64,000 nt of DNA from Bacteroidales bacterium. GTDB lineage: Bacteria > Bacteroidota > Bacteroidia > Bacteroidales > Prolixibacteraceae. The notes below the pieces were generated by a model. That model saw only the letters and a list, made by a program, of their open reading frames with translations, ran no database searches and was not told the origin of the DNA. Shown piece after piece: positions 1 through 8,782 of the stretch. Both the position numbers and the translations under genes were made by a program. The stretch's first letter is position 1, and the number at the start of each line of letters is the position of its first letter. The DNA lies in contig JAAYDJ010000028.1 in NCBI GenBank assembly GCA_012729335.1, positions 1-64,000 of the forward strand. The letters are read 5' to 3'.

Positions 1-23
1 ACAAGGCGGACCGGATCGATGCT

Positions 24-797
24 TCAGCTGCGAACCAGGCGGGTACCACGGCCTTTGTAGAAGTTATCGGGATTGGTGATCAACACTTCGCTGACCCCGT
101 TATGGATGGCCTTGAAGCCGTTGTAGAGTTTGGGGATCATGCCACTGCTGATGATGCCCGCTTCCTGGTATTCCAGAAACTGGGGCTCAGTGAGTTCTCC
201 CAACACGCTGTCGTCGTCGAGCGGATCGGAAAGAACGCCCCTTTTCTCAAAACAGTAGAAAAGGAGGACTTTATAGAAGTGGGAGAGTTCGATGGCCAGA
301 CGGGAGGCGATAGTGTCGGCGTTGGTATTGAGCATCATGCCTTTACCATCGTGGGTGAGGGGGGCGACGACGGGAATGACGTTTTCTCCCAGGATAATGC
401 GCAGCTCACGGGAGTTGACATTCTCCACATCCCCGGCATACCCGTAATCGATGTCGGTGACCGCTCTTTTCCGGGCCCGTACCAGATCCAGGTCAGCTCC
501 CGTCAACCCCAGAGCATTACAATTACGCGCCTGCAGTCCGGCCACTACCCGCTTGTTGATCAGTCCGCCATATACCATGGTCACAATCTCCAGGGTCTCC
601 AGGTCAGTGATCCGGCGACCGTCCACCATTTTCGTCTCCACACCCAGCCGGGCAGCCAGGTCGGTAGCCGCCTTGCCACCACCGTGGACCAGGATCTTGT
701 ACCCCGTGATCGTGGTAAATGCATCCAGCAACCGGTCAAGCAACTCCGGCTCTTCCACCACTTTCCCACCTACTTTGACGATCGTCAGCCTGTCCAT
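24..797 (-). CDS. argB: Acetylglutamate kinase
   Basis: Phosphorylates N-acetylglutamate in the cytoplasm, the second step of arginine (or acetylated ornithine) synthesis. The 257-residue protein has the amino-acid kinase fold: an N-terminal KVGGK nucleotide loop, the glycine-rich VHGGGKAA segment near residue 37, a MVYGGL substrate segment, and a C-terminal part with SSGMIPKL, where the Lys contacts phosphate in this family. The length is normal. It starts 4 bp after the hisH stop, so the two are probably cotranscribed, which is an unusual partner for an arg gene. The window ends just after its stop, so the next gene cannot be seen. Confidence 0.9.
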   Translation of the reverse strand: MDRLTIVKVGGKVVEEPELLDRLLDAFTTITGYKILVHGGGKAATDLAARLGVETKMVDGRRITDLETLEIVTMVYGGLINKRVVAGLQARNCNALGLTGADLDLVRARKRAVTDIDYGYAGDVENVNSRELRIILGENVIPVVAPLTHDGKGMMLNTNADTIASRLAIELSHFYKVLLFYCFEKRGVLSDPLDDDSVLGELTEPQFLEYQEAGIISSGMIPKLYNGFKAIHNGVSEVLITNPDNFYKGRGTRLVRS

Positions 798-801
798 AAA
801 A

Positions 802-1407
802 TCAATCTTTTAAGCGGATAAAATTCTCCAGAATGGCACTCCCCACATCACCGCTCTTCTCGGGATGAAACTGGGTGGCATAGAAGTTCTCCTTCTGCAG
901 TGCTGCACTGAAAGGTTTCATATAGTTGCACAGGGCCGAGGTGTGTTCGCCCTCTTCGGCATAATAAGAATGTACGAAGTAAACATATTGGTGTTCCATT
1001 GCGGGAGTGAAAATTCGCCCTTTCAGATGATAAATGGCGTTCCACCCCATATGGGGCACCTTGTCGACATGTTCGCGACCCGGGGCAGACACGAACTTAC
1101 GTACCACCTCCCCGAAGATGCCCAGGCAGGGGGTATCCCCCTCTTCTGAATGGGCACACATCAGCTGAAGCCCCAGGCAGATGCCCAACACCGGCTGTGT
1201 CAGCGACCTGATGACCCCGTCGAGGCCACGGGCACGCAGGTAAGCCATGGTATTGGCCGCCTCCCCCACCCCGGGAAATATCACCCGGTCGGCCGCACGG
1301 ATACGCTCCGGATCGTCAGTGACTTCCGCCTGCACCCCTAAACGATGCAAAGCATTGCACACCGACTCAATGTTCCCCGCATTGTATTTGATAATCACTA
1401 CCTCCAT
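802..1407 (-). CDS. hisH: Imidazole glycerol phosphate synthase, glutaminase subunit HisH
   Basis: Releases ammonia from glutamine and passes it to HisF to form imidazole glycerol phosphate and AICAR in histidine synthesis. This is a class I glutamine amidotransferase of 201 residues. The nucleophilic Cys lies in GICLGLQ and the His-Glu pair in FHPEKSG near the C-terminus. The N-terminal IIKYNAGNI strand and PGVGEA loop are typical of HisH. It lies downstream of hisGDCB but is separated from it by purU and a thioredoxin gene. argB follows after 4 bp. HisF and HisA are not in the window and may lie beyond its left edge. Confidence 0.93.
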   Translation of the reverse strand: MEVVIIKYNAGNIESVCNALHRLGVQAEVTDDPERIRAADRVIFPGVGEAANTMAYLRARGLDGVIRSLTQPVLGICLGLQLMCAHSEEGDTPCLGIFGEVVRKFVSAPGREHVDKVPHMGWNAIYHLKGRIFTPAMEHQYVYFVHSYYAEEGEHTSALCNYMKPFSAALQKENFYATQFHPEKSGDVGSAILENFIRLKD

Positions 1408-1539
1408 AAACCGATTATGCTAAATTCAGGCCAACTTCACCATACACCACCCGGAAAATCCCTGAATCATGTATGGAGAACTACTCCTCCCCCTTTTCAA
1501 AATCAAGACTCAGGATTACTATTCAAATATTCTGACATG

Positions 1540-2136
1540 CTAATCCTCCCCCAAGGCTTTTTCAATGACTTTTTTCATCTGTGCGAACTCCTCCTCTTTG
1601 AAGAGACGGGTGAGGAAAATGATTTTTCCTGATTTGTCGATGATCACATTGCGGGTGACGCCGGCGCCCTTTTCCGCAAAGGTGTAAAAGATCTTACCCC
1701 CGGGGTCCAAAGCGAGGGGATAGGTGATTCCCACATCTTTCCCGAATTTGACCACCTTGTCGAGCGGTTCGTCGAGGTCGATGCCGTAAAGGGCGAACTT
1801 CGGGTTATTCCGGTGTTTGGCCCAGATCTCCTTTTCGATATGGGGCATCTCCTTGCGGCACACCCCGCACCAGCTGGCCGTGAACTGAAGCATCACTACC
1901 CTGCCTTTCAGGTCTGACATCTTCACCTTTTTCCCGTCGGTGAGCGTCATCTCAAATTCAGGCACCAGCTGCCCCGGTTTTACTACATACCCATAATCGG
2001 CCGGAACCTCTTTCTGCACAGGGTTCTGGCCGTCCGCCACCACAGAGGCGGACATAAAAACGACCCACAATAAAAGCGCATACGCTGTTTGACGCATGCG
2101 AAAAGATTTTTGCTTGTTTCCTGCTTCAGTCATCAT
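1540..2136 (-). CDS. TlpA-like periplasmic thioredoxin-fold protein
   Basis: A predicted exported thiol-disulfide oxidoreductase of 198 residues. The N-terminus has basic residues followed by a hydrophobic stretch ending near SASVVADG, which reads as a signal peptide, so it should act in the periplasm. The mature part is an AhpC/TSA-Redoxin type thioredoxin fold with the active site SWCGVCRKE (CxxC), preceded by the usual VMLQFTA strand; a cis-proline segment YPLALDPGG follows. Substrates are unknown. Resa/TlpA-type proteins commonly reduce cytochrome or secreted protein disulfides. Its position between purU and hisH is odd, and a functional link to histidine synthesis is not evident. Confidence 0.87.
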   Translation of the reverse strand: MMTEAGNKQKSFRMRQTAYALLLWVVFMSASVVADGQNPVQKEVPADYGYVVKPGQLVPEFEMTLTDGKKVKMSDLKGRVVMLQFTASWCGVCRKEMPHIEKEIWAKHRNNPKFALYGIDLDEPLDKVVKFGKDVGITYPLALDPGGKIFYTFAEKGAGVTRNVIIDKSGKIIFLTRLFKEEEFAQMKKVIEKALGED

Positions 2137-2281
2137 TCTGTTTTTCAGGCTAATTTGTATATTTTATTACACTCTGCCAGCTTGCGTTACTCCTCCGGAA
2201 GACTCTTTCTCCCTCCGTTGTCCAGGTTTTCCGGGGTTCCGGAGATGACTTGAGACTTGAGGAGGTCTCCACTTTAGTCCT

Positions 2282-3166
2282 TCAGTTGAACACCACAGTC
2301 CGGTTACGATAAACGAGGACTTTGTGCTGTAAGTGTTTAAAGACCGCTTGCGAAAGTACGATTTTTTCAAGATCACGCCCTTTCCTGACCAGGTTTTCTA
2401 CCGTGTCAACGTGGCTGCAGCGGGTCACGTCCTGTTCAATGATAGGGCCGGCATCGAGCTCACCGTTCACATAGTGGCTGGTTGCGCCGATGATTTTGAC
2501 ACCCCGCTGGTGTGCGGCATGATAGGGGCGCGCCCCGGCAAATGCCGGGAGAAACGAATGATGGATGTTGATGATCCGGTTAGGATAACGTGATATGAAA
2601 GCAGGGGAGAGAATCTGCATGTACCGGGCCAGTACCACAAAATCAATCCGTTGGGCCGCGAGCAACTCCAGTTCGGCTGCCTCCTGCGCCGCTTTGTTCT
2701 CAGGGGTCAGCGGAAAATGATGAAAGGGGATGTTAAACCTTTGCGCCACAGGTTCCAGCCGCCGGTGGTTACTGACCACCAGGGGAATCTCCACATCCCA
2801 CTCCCCGGCGGTATACCGCGAGAGGATGTCAAACAGGCAGTGGGGCATCTCTGACACAAACAAGGCCATCCGCTGTACCTCCTCCGAGAAAAAGAGCTTC
2901 CAGGTCATCTCCAGCGGAACGGCAATCAGGGTCGCAAAATAATCACCGATCTTATCCCGCGGAATCGTAAAGCCCTCCAGTTCCCACTCTACACGCATAT
3001 AAAAGGTCATCTCCTGACGGTCAACATGCTGGTCGAGGTAAATGATGTTCCCGTTGTTCCGGTTGAGAAATTCGGTGACCGTGGCCAGTATCCCCTGCCG
3101 GTCGGGACAGTGGATCAGCAATATCGCCGTATCCTTTTTCTCTTTTAATGTGCGTATGCTCTTCAT
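2282..3166 (-). CDS. purU: Formyltetrahydrofolate deformylase
   Basis: Hydrolyses 10-formyltetrahydrofolate to formate and tetrahydrofolate, balancing one-carbon pools and supplying formate to purine synthesis. The 294-residue length is normal. Residues 12 to about 85 form an ACT domain (LLIHCPDRQGILA). The remainder is a formyltransferase domain with the INIHHSFLPAF motif carrying the catalytic His and GELDAGPIIEQD carrying the catalytic Asp. It follows hisB across a repeat array of about 280 bp. Histidine synthesis releases AICAR, whose formylation needs 10-formyl-THF, so the neighbourhood makes metabolic sense, but that link is inference. Confidence 0.9.
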   Translation of the reverse strand: MKSIRTLKEKKDTAILLIHCPDRQGILATVTEFLNRNNGNIIYLDQHVDRQEMTFYMRVEWELEGFTIPRDKIGDYFATLIAVPLEMTWKLFFSEEVQRMALFVSEMPHCLFDILSRYTAGEWDVEIPLVVSNHRRLEPVAQRFNIPFHHFPLTPENKAAQEAAELELLAAQRIDFVVLARYMQILSPAFISRYPNRIINIHHSFLPAFAGARPYHAAHQRGVKIIGATSHYVNGELDAGPIIEQDVTRCSHVDTVENLVRKGRDLEKIVLSQAVFKHLQHKVLVYRNRTVVFN

Positions 3167-3200
3167 AATAAATATCAGAAGTTTAGGATATTATAATAAT

Positions 3201-3450
3201 CTGGAGTCTGGAGTCTCGAATCTTGAATGAGGGAATCCTGAGTCTGGAGTCTGGAGTCTGGAATCTGGAATCTGGAGTCTCGAATCTTGAATGAGGGAAT
3301 CCTGAGTCTGGAGTCTGGAGTCTGGAATCTGGAATCTGGAGTCTCGAATCTTGAATGAGGGAATCCTGAGTCTGGAGTCTTGAGTCTGGAGTCTTGAATG
3401 AGGGAATTCTGAATCCTGAGTCTCGAATCTTGAATGCGGGAGTCCTGAAT
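3201..3450. repeat. Heptamer-based tandem repeat array, 64-bp higher-order unit
   Basis: The gap between hisB and purU is filled by imperfect heptamers of the types CTGGAGT, CTGGAAT, CTCGAAT, CTTGAAT and one octamer GAGGGAAT. These group into a 64-bp higher-order unit: the TCTTGAATGAGGG block recurs at 3221, 3285 and 3349, exactly 64 bp apart. The array begins almost at the hisB stop and ends near the purU start. The same heptamer family occurs at about 53.9-54.2 kb in the opposite orientation. The 92-codon ORF across it (minus strand, 3175-3453) is a by-product of the repeat rather than a convincing gene. Confidence 0.9.
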
Positions 3451-3453
3451 CAT

Positions 3454-4578
3454 TTAAAGCAGTCCCTTGGTGGTGGGCAGCTGAAAGTTAAAAGGGTCGC
3501 GCCGGAGGGCCATTTTCAAGGCCCGGGCCAATCCCTTGAAGAGGGCTTCGGCCTTGTGGTGATCGTTGTCGCCTTCGGCCTGCAGGAAGAGGTTGCAGCG
3601 GGCGGTATCGGAAAACGACTTAAAAAAGTGGAAGAAGAGTTCGGTCGGAACATCCCCCACCCTTTCCCTGCGGAACTCCACCTTCCAGACGAGCCAGGGG
3701 CGGCCGCCGAAGTCGAGGGCAGCGGTGGCCAGGCAGTCGTCCATAGGGAGCACATATCCATATCTTTCAAGACCCGTTTTGTCACCCAGTGCCTTGCCGA
3801 AGGCCTCTCCCAGGGCCAGGGCGGTATCCTCCACGGTATGGTGTTCGTCGACGTGCAGGTCACCCTTCACCCTGACCGTCAGGTCGCAACCCGAATGGCG
3901 GGCGATCTGGTCCAGCATATGGTCCAGAAACCCCAGTCCGGTGGAGATGTCGCTGCGGCCCTGGCCATCCAGATTCAGAAAAATCCTGATATCGGTTTCC
4001 CGGGTGGTGCGCACCACGGTAGCTGTCCGCACCGGAAGGGCCAGGAAAGCAAAAATCTCATCCCAGCTGTTGGTCACAAGCGCCAAATGCTCCGCCAATC
4101 CGGCCGTTGCCACCTCGTCCCGGGTGAGGAGGGTGGTATAAAGAATGGCCCGGGTTCCCAGGTTGGCCGCCAGTTCAATGTCGGTAAGCCGGTCGCCGAT
4201 GACGTAACTCCCCGCCAGGTCATACCCGCCCCCTGTGTACCGGCCCAGCAGAGCTATCCCCGGTTTGCGCGTGGGGGCTTTCTCCTCCGGAAAGGTGCGG
4301 TCAATGAGTATTTCCTCAAAGGTGACACCCTCATTGCCCAATAGCCTGAGCAGTTTCCCCTGCACGAGGGTAAAGGCCTCCTCGGGGTATCCCGCGGTAC
4401 CCAGTCCGTCCTGATTTGAAACCATCACCAGCTCAAAGGGAAGCTTTTCCCTGATCCGCCGCAGGTTGGTGATCACCCCCGGCAGCAACTCCAGCTTCTC
4501 CAGAGAATCCACCTGAAAATCTTCGGGAGGCTCCACGATCAGGGTGCCGTCACGGTCTATGAACAATACCTTCTTCAT
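3454..4578 (-). CDS. hisB: Bifunctional histidinol-phosphatase / imidazoleglycerol-phosphate dehydratase HisB
   Basis: Carries two histidine-synthesis steps in one chain. The N-terminal HAD phosphatase (about residues 1-165) starts [10 protein letters not shown] with the two catalytic Asp residues. The C-terminal dehydratase has the metal-binding segments [20 protein letters not shown] and [11 protein letters not shown] chose the Met at 4578, which directly precedes the HAD strand, giving 374 residues. The ORF-track start at 4608 would overlap hisC by 14 bp. The loop that binds zinc through Cys residues in the E. coli phosphatase reads [11 protein letters not shown] here, with no Cys. As far as I recall this is usual for Bacteroidota HisB. 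Third or fourth gene in the his operon. Confidence 0.93.
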   Translation of the reverse strand: MKKVLFIDRDGTLIVEPPEDFQVDSLEKLELLPGVITNLRRIREKLPFELVMVSNQDGLGTAGYPEEAFTLVQGKLLRLLGNEGVTFEEILIDRTFPEEKAPTRKPGIALLGRYTGGGYDLAGSYVIGDRLTDIELAANLGTRAILYTTLLTRDEVATAGLAEHLALVTNSWDEIFAFLALPVRTATVVRTTRETDIRIFLNLDGQGRSDISTGLGFLDHMLDQIARHSGCDLTVRVKGDLHVDEHHTVEDTALALGEAFGKALGDKTGLERYGYVLPMDDCLATAALDFGGRPWLVWKVEFRRERVGDVPTELFFHFFKSFSDTARCNLFLQAEGDNDHHKAEALFKGLARALKMALRRDPFNFQLPTTKGLL

Positions 4579-4594
4579 CTGTTTAAATAATATC

Positions 4595-5641
4595 TTAAAA
4601 TGGTTCATTCCGTGAAATGTCGTGCAGGGCCCTGATCAGAATTTCGTTTTCACCGGGGGTTCCCACGGTGATCCGCAGGCTTTCGTCGCAGAGGAGTATC
4701 CGGGAGCGGTCACGGACGATGATTCCCCTGTCGGTGAGGAGGCCATAGATCTTCCGGGCATCAGAAACCCTGACCAGCAAGAAATTGGCATCGCTGGGCC
4801 AGACCTTTTCCACGCAGGGAACGGAGGCCAAGGCCGCTGCCAGCCCTTCGCGCTCCGTCAGAAGGGTGTGCACCCACTCTTCCTTCCGGGCTTCCGTGTC
4901 CAGGAGTTCCAGGGCGGTCCGCTGGGTCAGGCTGCTCAGGTTGTATGGGTATTTGATGCGGTTCATCAGGGTGATGATCTCCGGAGCCGCAAAAGCCATC
5001 CCCAGCCGGAGGCCCGCCATACCCCAGGCTTTGGAGAAGGTCTGCAGGACGATCAGGTTAGGAAATTCAGAAAGCCGGGGCAGCAAGGACCCCTTCCGGG
5101 AGAAATCGACATACGCCTCATCGACCACCACGGGACCGGGAAAACCTAGGATAACCTTCACCATCTCTGCGGAATCGAGGGCGTTGCCCGTGGGATTGTT
5201 GGGCGAACAGAGGAAGATGATCCTGGTTGCGGGGTTCACAGCCGCCAGAAGCCGTCTGGCATCCAGCTGGTAATCCCCGCTGAGGGGTACGCCGGTTACC
5301 GCGATGTGGTTAACCCCGGCTGCTACCGCGTACATGCCATAGGTGGGTTCAATCTGCACCAGATTGTGTTGCCCGGGCTCACAGAAAATCCTGATCAGCA
5401 AATCGATCGGCTCATCGCTTCCGTTTCCCAGGAAGATCAGGGAGGGATCGGTCTCTTTGAGTTGGGCCACTTTCTTTTTGAGTTCCCGTTGGAGTGGATC
5501 GGGGTAGCGGTTCCAGGGCTGGTTCCAGGGATTCTCATTGGCATCGAGAAAAACCATAGCCTCCCCTGAATATTCGTCGCGCGCCGAGGAATAGGGCTTG
5601 AGCTGAAGGATATTGGGCCGGGCCCATTGGGTGAGTTCCAT
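4595..5641 (-). CDS. hisC: Histidinol-phosphate aminotransferase
   Basis: A PLP-dependent class I/II aminotransferase of 348 residues that converts imidazole acetol phosphate to histidinol phosphate using glutamate. Visible motifs are [11 protein letters not shown] (phosphate and cofactor region), SPNNPTGN, the Asp-Tyr pair in VVDEAYVDF, and the Schiff-base lysine in [14 protein letters not shown]. It starts 1 bp after hisD and ends 16 bp before the chosen hisB start, so it is clearly part of the operon. Confidence 0.93.
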   Translation of the reverse strand: MELTQWARPNILQLKPYSSARDEYSGEAMVFLDANENPWNQPWNRYPDPLQRELKKKVAQLKETDPSLIFLGNGSDEPIDLLIRIFCEPGQHNLVQIEPTYGMYAVAAGVNHIAVTGVPLSGDYQLDARRLLAAVNPATRIIFLCSPNNPTGNALDSAEMVKVILGFPGPVVVDEAYVDFSRKGSLLPRLSEFPNLIVLQTFSKAWGMAGLRLGMAFAAPEIITLMNRIKYPYNLSSLTQRTALELLDTEARKEEWVHTLLTEREGLAAALASVPCVEKVWPSDANFLLVRVSDARKIYGLLTDRGIIVRDRSRILLCDESLRITVGTPGENEILIRALHDISRNEPF

Positions 5642-5642
5642 A

Positions 5643-6941
5643 TTATATTCCTTTCATTTTCAGGTAATCGAGCCGAAGGGTAACGGCATTTTTATGGGCT
5701 TCAAGCTCTTCGGCAGCCGCCATGGTCTCCACCACCGGCCCCAGATTCTTGAGTCCGGAGGTGGTGATTTCCTGGAAGGTGATCTTGCGCACGAAACTGT
5801 CCATGTTCACGCCGCTGAAGGAGCGGGCCCATCCGTTGGTGGGCAGGGTGTGGTTGGGCCCTGAGGCGTAGTCGCCGGCACTCTCGGGGGTGAAATTTCC
5901 CATGAAAACCGACCCGGCATGGGTGACCAGGGGGGCCAGCGTGGAATAGTTTCCGGTACTGATGATCAGGTGTTCAGGTGCATAGGCATTGATCAGGTCC
6001 ATGATCTCCCCGTCGTGCGAAAAGATGACGATCCTGCTGTTTTCCAAGGCCTTTCGGGCGATGTCCCTGCGGGGAAGGGCTTCGAGCTGCTCCTGCAGCG
6101 CGCTTTCTATTCCGGGCAGAAGACGCTTTCCGCGCAAGACCAGCAGGACCTGGCTGTCGGGACCGTGTTCGGCCTGTGACAGGAGGTCGGCGGCGATGAA
6201 GGCGGGTTCCGCGGAATGGTCGGCGATGATGGCCACTTCGGAGGGGCCTGCCGGCATGTCGACGGCCACGTCGTTGAGGCTCACCAGTTGTTTGGCCGCC
6301 ATGACGTACTGGTTGCCGGGGCCGAAGATCTTGTCGACTTTAGGGGTAACCACGCCGTAGGCCATGGCACCGATGGCCTGGACTCCTCCGAGCCGGAAGA
6401 TGCGGGTGACACCCGCGATGCGTGCCGCCGCCAGAATGGCCGGGTGAACCGATCCGTCACGCCCGGGAGGGGTGCAAAGGATGATCTCGCGGCAGCCGGC
6501 CAGGCGCGCCGGAACCGCCAGCATCAGCACCGTCGAAAACAAAGGGGCGCTCCCACCCGGAATATACAATCCCACCCTCTCAATGGCCACGGGTTTCTGC
6601 CAGCACCACACCCCCGGCATGGTCTCTACCTTTCGGGGGGACTGGAGCTGCGCCCCATGGAAGGCGGCGATGTTCTCCGCGGCCTGCGCCATCGCCTCCC
6701 GCAGTAAAGGGGAGGTGCTTTCCCAGGCCGCCTCCATCTCAGCAGCCGTCACCTCCCACCGGTCTACCACCACCCCATCAAAACGAAGGGTGAGCTCCCG
6801 CAGGGCTTCCTCCCCGTTCCGGCGAACCGACTCCAGCAACCCACCTACCCGGCTGGCCAGGTCGGAAACATCAAACAAAGGCCGCCGCAGAATCTCCGGC
6901 CACTGTTCCCTGTCAGGGTGATCATATATTCTCATTCGCAA
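5643..6941 (-). CDS. hisD: Histidinol dehydrogenase
   Basis: A zinc- and NAD-dependent enzyme that oxidises L-histidinol to L-histidine in two steps. The 432-residue length is normal. Signature segments are YIPGGSAPLFSTVLM, PPGRDGSVHP, GPGNQYVMAAKQLV, MPAGPSEVAIIAD, LLSQAEHGPDSQ (zinc and catalytic Gln-His-Glu region), APEHLII, and YASGPNHTLPT. The first Met pair (MRMRIYD) leaves two possible starts two codons apart. It lies 27 bp after hisG and 1 bp before hisC. Confidence 0.94.
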   Translation of the reverse strand: MRMRIYDHPDREQWPEILRRPLFDVSDLASRVGGLLESVRRNGEEALRELTLRFDGVVVDRWEVTAAEMEAAWESTSPLLREAMAQAAENIAAFHGAQLQSPRKVETMPGVWCWQKPVAIERVGLYIPGGSAPLFSTVLMLAVPARLAGCREIILCTPPGRDGSVHPAILAAARIAGVTRIFRLGGVQAIGAMAYGVVTPKVDKIFGPGNQYVMAAKQLVSLNDVAVDMPAGPSEVAIIADHSAEPAFIAADLLSQAEHGPDSQVLLVLRGKRLLPGIESALQEQLEALPRRDIARKALENSRIVIFSHDGEIMDLINAYAPEHLIISTGNYSTLAPLVTHAGSVFMGNFTPESAGDYASGPNHTLPTNGWARSFSGVNMDSFVRKITFQEITTSGLKNLGPVVETMAAAEELEAHKNAVTLRLDYLKMKGI

Positions 6942-6968
6942 AGTTGTTTGTTAATTTATGGATAATCC

Positions 6969-7829
6969 TTAAAATATCATCTTCTCAATGGGAACCACCA
7001 GGATGCCTTCGGCCCCGGCCCTTTTCAGCTTTCCGATCACCTCCCAGAAATCCTTTTCGCTGATCACCGAATGGACGGAACTCCAGCCCGGTTCAGCCAG
7101 AGGCATCACTGTCGGACTTTTCATGCCGGGAAGGATGGCTGAAATCTCGCCTATTTTATGGTTTGGGGCATTGAGCAGAATATACTTTTTCCCCTCGGAA
7201 CGCTGTACCGATTCCAGCCTGAAGATCAGTTCATCAAGGATCTCCCTCCGGGCGGGCGACAGCGCATGGTTGGCGATGAGCACCGCTTCGGAGGTGACAA
7301 CTGTTTCGACCTCTTTCAGGCGGTTGCTCACCAGCGTGGAACCCGAACTGACAATGTCAAAGATGGCATCGGAAAGGCCGATACCGGGGGAGATCTCCAC
7401 GGAACCGTTGATGACGTGGATTTCAGAGGTGAGGCCGTTTTCGGCAAGCCACTTCCGGAGGATGGCCGGATAGGAAGTGGCGATTTTCCGTCCTGAGAAC
7501 CACTCCTTGCCGTGGTATTCCATTTGTTGGGGGATGGCCAGGGAAAGGCGGCAGCGACTGAATCCCAGCCTTTTGACAATGGCCACATCCTCACCGCGTT
7601 CCAGCACTTCGTTTTCGCCCACGATCCCCACGTCGGCCGCTCCGTAAGCGACGGTCTGCGGAATGTCGTCGTCACGCAGGTAAAGCACCTCCACGGGAAA
7701 ATTCATGGCCGGCGATACCAGGTTACGGCGGCCGATGACCAGGTTGATTCCCGCCTCCTCCATCAGTTTGACCGATCCTTCATTCAGCCGTCCTTTGGTC
7801 TGAATGGCAATTCTTAAGATTTCCTCCAT
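6969..7829 (-). CDS. hisG: ATP phosphoribosyltransferase, long form
   Basis: The first committed step of histidine synthesis, joining ATP and PRPP. At 286 residues it is the long form, with two periplasmic-binding-protein-like catalytic lobes (RIAIQTKGRLNE, AADVGIVGENEV, DIVSSGSTLVSNRL as the PRPP-binding loop) and a C-terminal ACT-like regulatory domain from about residue 210, which gives feedback inhibition by histidine in this family. It is the first gene of the operon. An attenuator-like terminator ends only 12 bp upstream of the start codon, so entry of RNA polymerase into hisG is probably controlled by histidine supply. Confidence 0.94.
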   Translation of the reverse strand: MEEILRIAIQTKGRLNEGSVKLMEEAGINLVIGRRNLVSPAMNFPVEVLYLRDDDIPQTVAYGAADVGIVGENEVLERGEDVAIVKRLGFSRCRLSLAIPQQMEYHGKEWFSGRKIATSYPAILRKWLAENGLTSEIHVINGSVEISPGIGLSDAIFDIVSSGSTLVSNRLKEVETVVTSEAVLIANHALSPARREILDELIFRLESVQRSEGKKYILLNAPNHKIGEISAILPGMKSPTVMPLAEPGWSSVHSVISEKDFWEVIGKLKRAGAEGILVVPIEKMIF

Positions 7830-7840
7830 AAAAAAACATT

Positions 7841-7870
7841 AAAAAAGGCCTACCGTTACTGGTAAGCCTT
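7841..7870 (-). terminator. Rho-independent terminator/attenuator ahead of hisG
   Basis: On the minus strand AAGGCTTACC pairs with GGTAGGCCTT (10 bp, one G-U pair) around a 6-nt loop. It is followed by TTTTTT and then the hisG start 12 nt later. A terminator directly in front of the first structural gene, downstream of a His-containing leader peptide, is the classic attenuator arrangement. Confidence 0.8.
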
Positions 7871-7924
7871 CAGGTGAATATCGTCAAGCACCGACATACC
7901 GCCTACGGCCTACCTCCAGGCAGG
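7861..7924 (-). promoter_or_regulatory. his leader pause hairpin and antiterminator segments
   Basis: Upstream of the terminator on the minus strand, CCTGCC (7919-7924) can pair with GGTAGG (7909-7914) around a 4-nt loop, which would be the 1:2 pause hairpin overlapping the end of the leader ORF. The same second segment, GGTAGGC (7908-7914), can instead pair with GCTTACC (7861-7867), the 5' arm of the terminator, with one G-U pair. This gives mutually exclusive 1:2 plus 3:4 (terminate) and 2:3 (read through) structures. Pairings were done by eye without energy calculation. Confidence 0.65.
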
Positions 7925-7965
7925 TGAGATGCGTGACGTCCGTGAAGATAAAACATGGCGTTCAT
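7903..7965 (-). CDS. Histidine operon leader peptide (putative)
   Basis: A short ORF of 20 codons with three His codons within seven positions (HGRHASH), ending inside the pause-hairpin segment. It is too short to appear as such in the ORF track, which shows a longer in-frame ORF up to 8097. The next in-frame Met at 7956 would give 17 residues with the same His codons. In histidine attenuation a ribosome stalled on His codons frees segment 2 to form the antiterminator. The geometry fits: the His codons lie just upstream of the pause hairpin. Only three His residues is fewer than the seven of enteric hisL, so the response may be weaker. Confidence 0.6.
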   Translation of the reverse strand: MNAMFYLHGRHASHLPGGRP

Positions 7966-8209
7966 AATCTCGCTTTGTGGCTGCAATAATAACAATAAAT
8001 TATCAGTCGGGAAACAAAAAGGGTAATAAAATGAAACCCGGCCGATTACTTTTCGATCATTGTGACGGAATATCGGCCAATTGCTTTCAACTGACACTAT
8101 TCGTTTAAAAATGCATACAAATGGGATCTAACCGGGAAAATCCGGCGGGTCACATTAATTTTAATCCATGACAAGACCCTTAGGTAGAATCATTAAAAAA
8201 CAGAAGATC

Positions 8210-8566
8210 ATGAATGCATTGAGAAACAGTGTCAGGCTTATCGGGCACCTGGGTGACACGCCGAAAGTCAGGCAGCTGGAGAGTGGCAGGAAGGTGGCCA
8301 ATTTTTCTTTGGCCACCAATGAGACGTATGTCGACGGTGCGGGCAACCGCAAGTCGGAGACGACGTGGCACAGGCTGGTGGCATATGGCAATACGGCCGG
8401 GGTGGCGGAGAAGTACCTTCAGAAGGGTTCGGAAGTCGCCGTCGAGGGCAAGCTGACCCACCGCAGTTATGACGACAAAAACGGGGAAACCCACTACATC
8501 ACCGAAGTGGTGGTCAACTCCATGATGATGCTCGATGCCCGGAACAGGCAAAACGGTGAAGAATAA
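8210..8566 (+). CDS. ssb: Single-stranded DNA-binding protein, short form
   Basis: An OB-fold protein of 118 residues from the chosen start MNALRNSVRLIGHLG. The ORF-track start at 8168 adds 14 residues upstream of the conserved first strand and is less likely. Typical SSB segments are NFSLATNETY, WHRLVAYGN, KGSEVAVEGKL and the last strand VVVNSMMMLD. The C-terminus stops at RQNGEE soon after the OB fold. It lacks both the flexible linker and the acidic DDDIPF-like tip that recruits repair proteins, so this may be a secondary SSB rather than the main replication protein. It is divergent from hisG and followed by a strong terminator, so it is probably monocistronic. Confidence 0.9.
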   Translation: MNALRNSVRLIGHLGDTPKVRQLESGRKVANFSLATNETYVDGAGNRKSETTWHRLVAYGNTAGVAEKYLQKGSEVAVEGKLTHRSYDDKNGETHYITEVVVNSMMMLDARNRQNGEE

Positions 8567-8699
8567 CCCCACCATCCCGCAGCAGTGCTGCTGATTTACA
8601 AACCTCAAAATTACCCCAATGGAGGGTTCCATCCCTCAGTTCATTCCAGGTGACCAGTTCACCAAGTTGCGTTCTTAGTTCAGTTCTTATGGTGGTTGA

Positions 8700-8740
8700 C
8701 CCGGAGTGGGTTCCGTTGACCGGAACCCTCCGGGTTTTTT
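8700..8740 (+). terminator. Rho-independent terminator after ssb
   Basis: CCCGGA pairs with TCCGGG and, inside a 2-nt bulge, GGGTTCCG pairs with CGGAACCC around a 5-nt loop. Six T residues follow. It lies about 135 bp downstream of ssb and upstream of the pirin promoter. Confidence 0.8.
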
Positions 8741-8782
8741 CGGATCATCACTGACAACCCCATCAATCAACGGAAATAATCC

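Noticed and set aside
3175-3453. 92-codon ORF across the heptamer array, starting right after the hisB stop
   Set aside because: Made only of repeat units; heptamers without stops on this strand give an open frame automatically. Its position between two genes is suggestive, but no signal for translation is seen.
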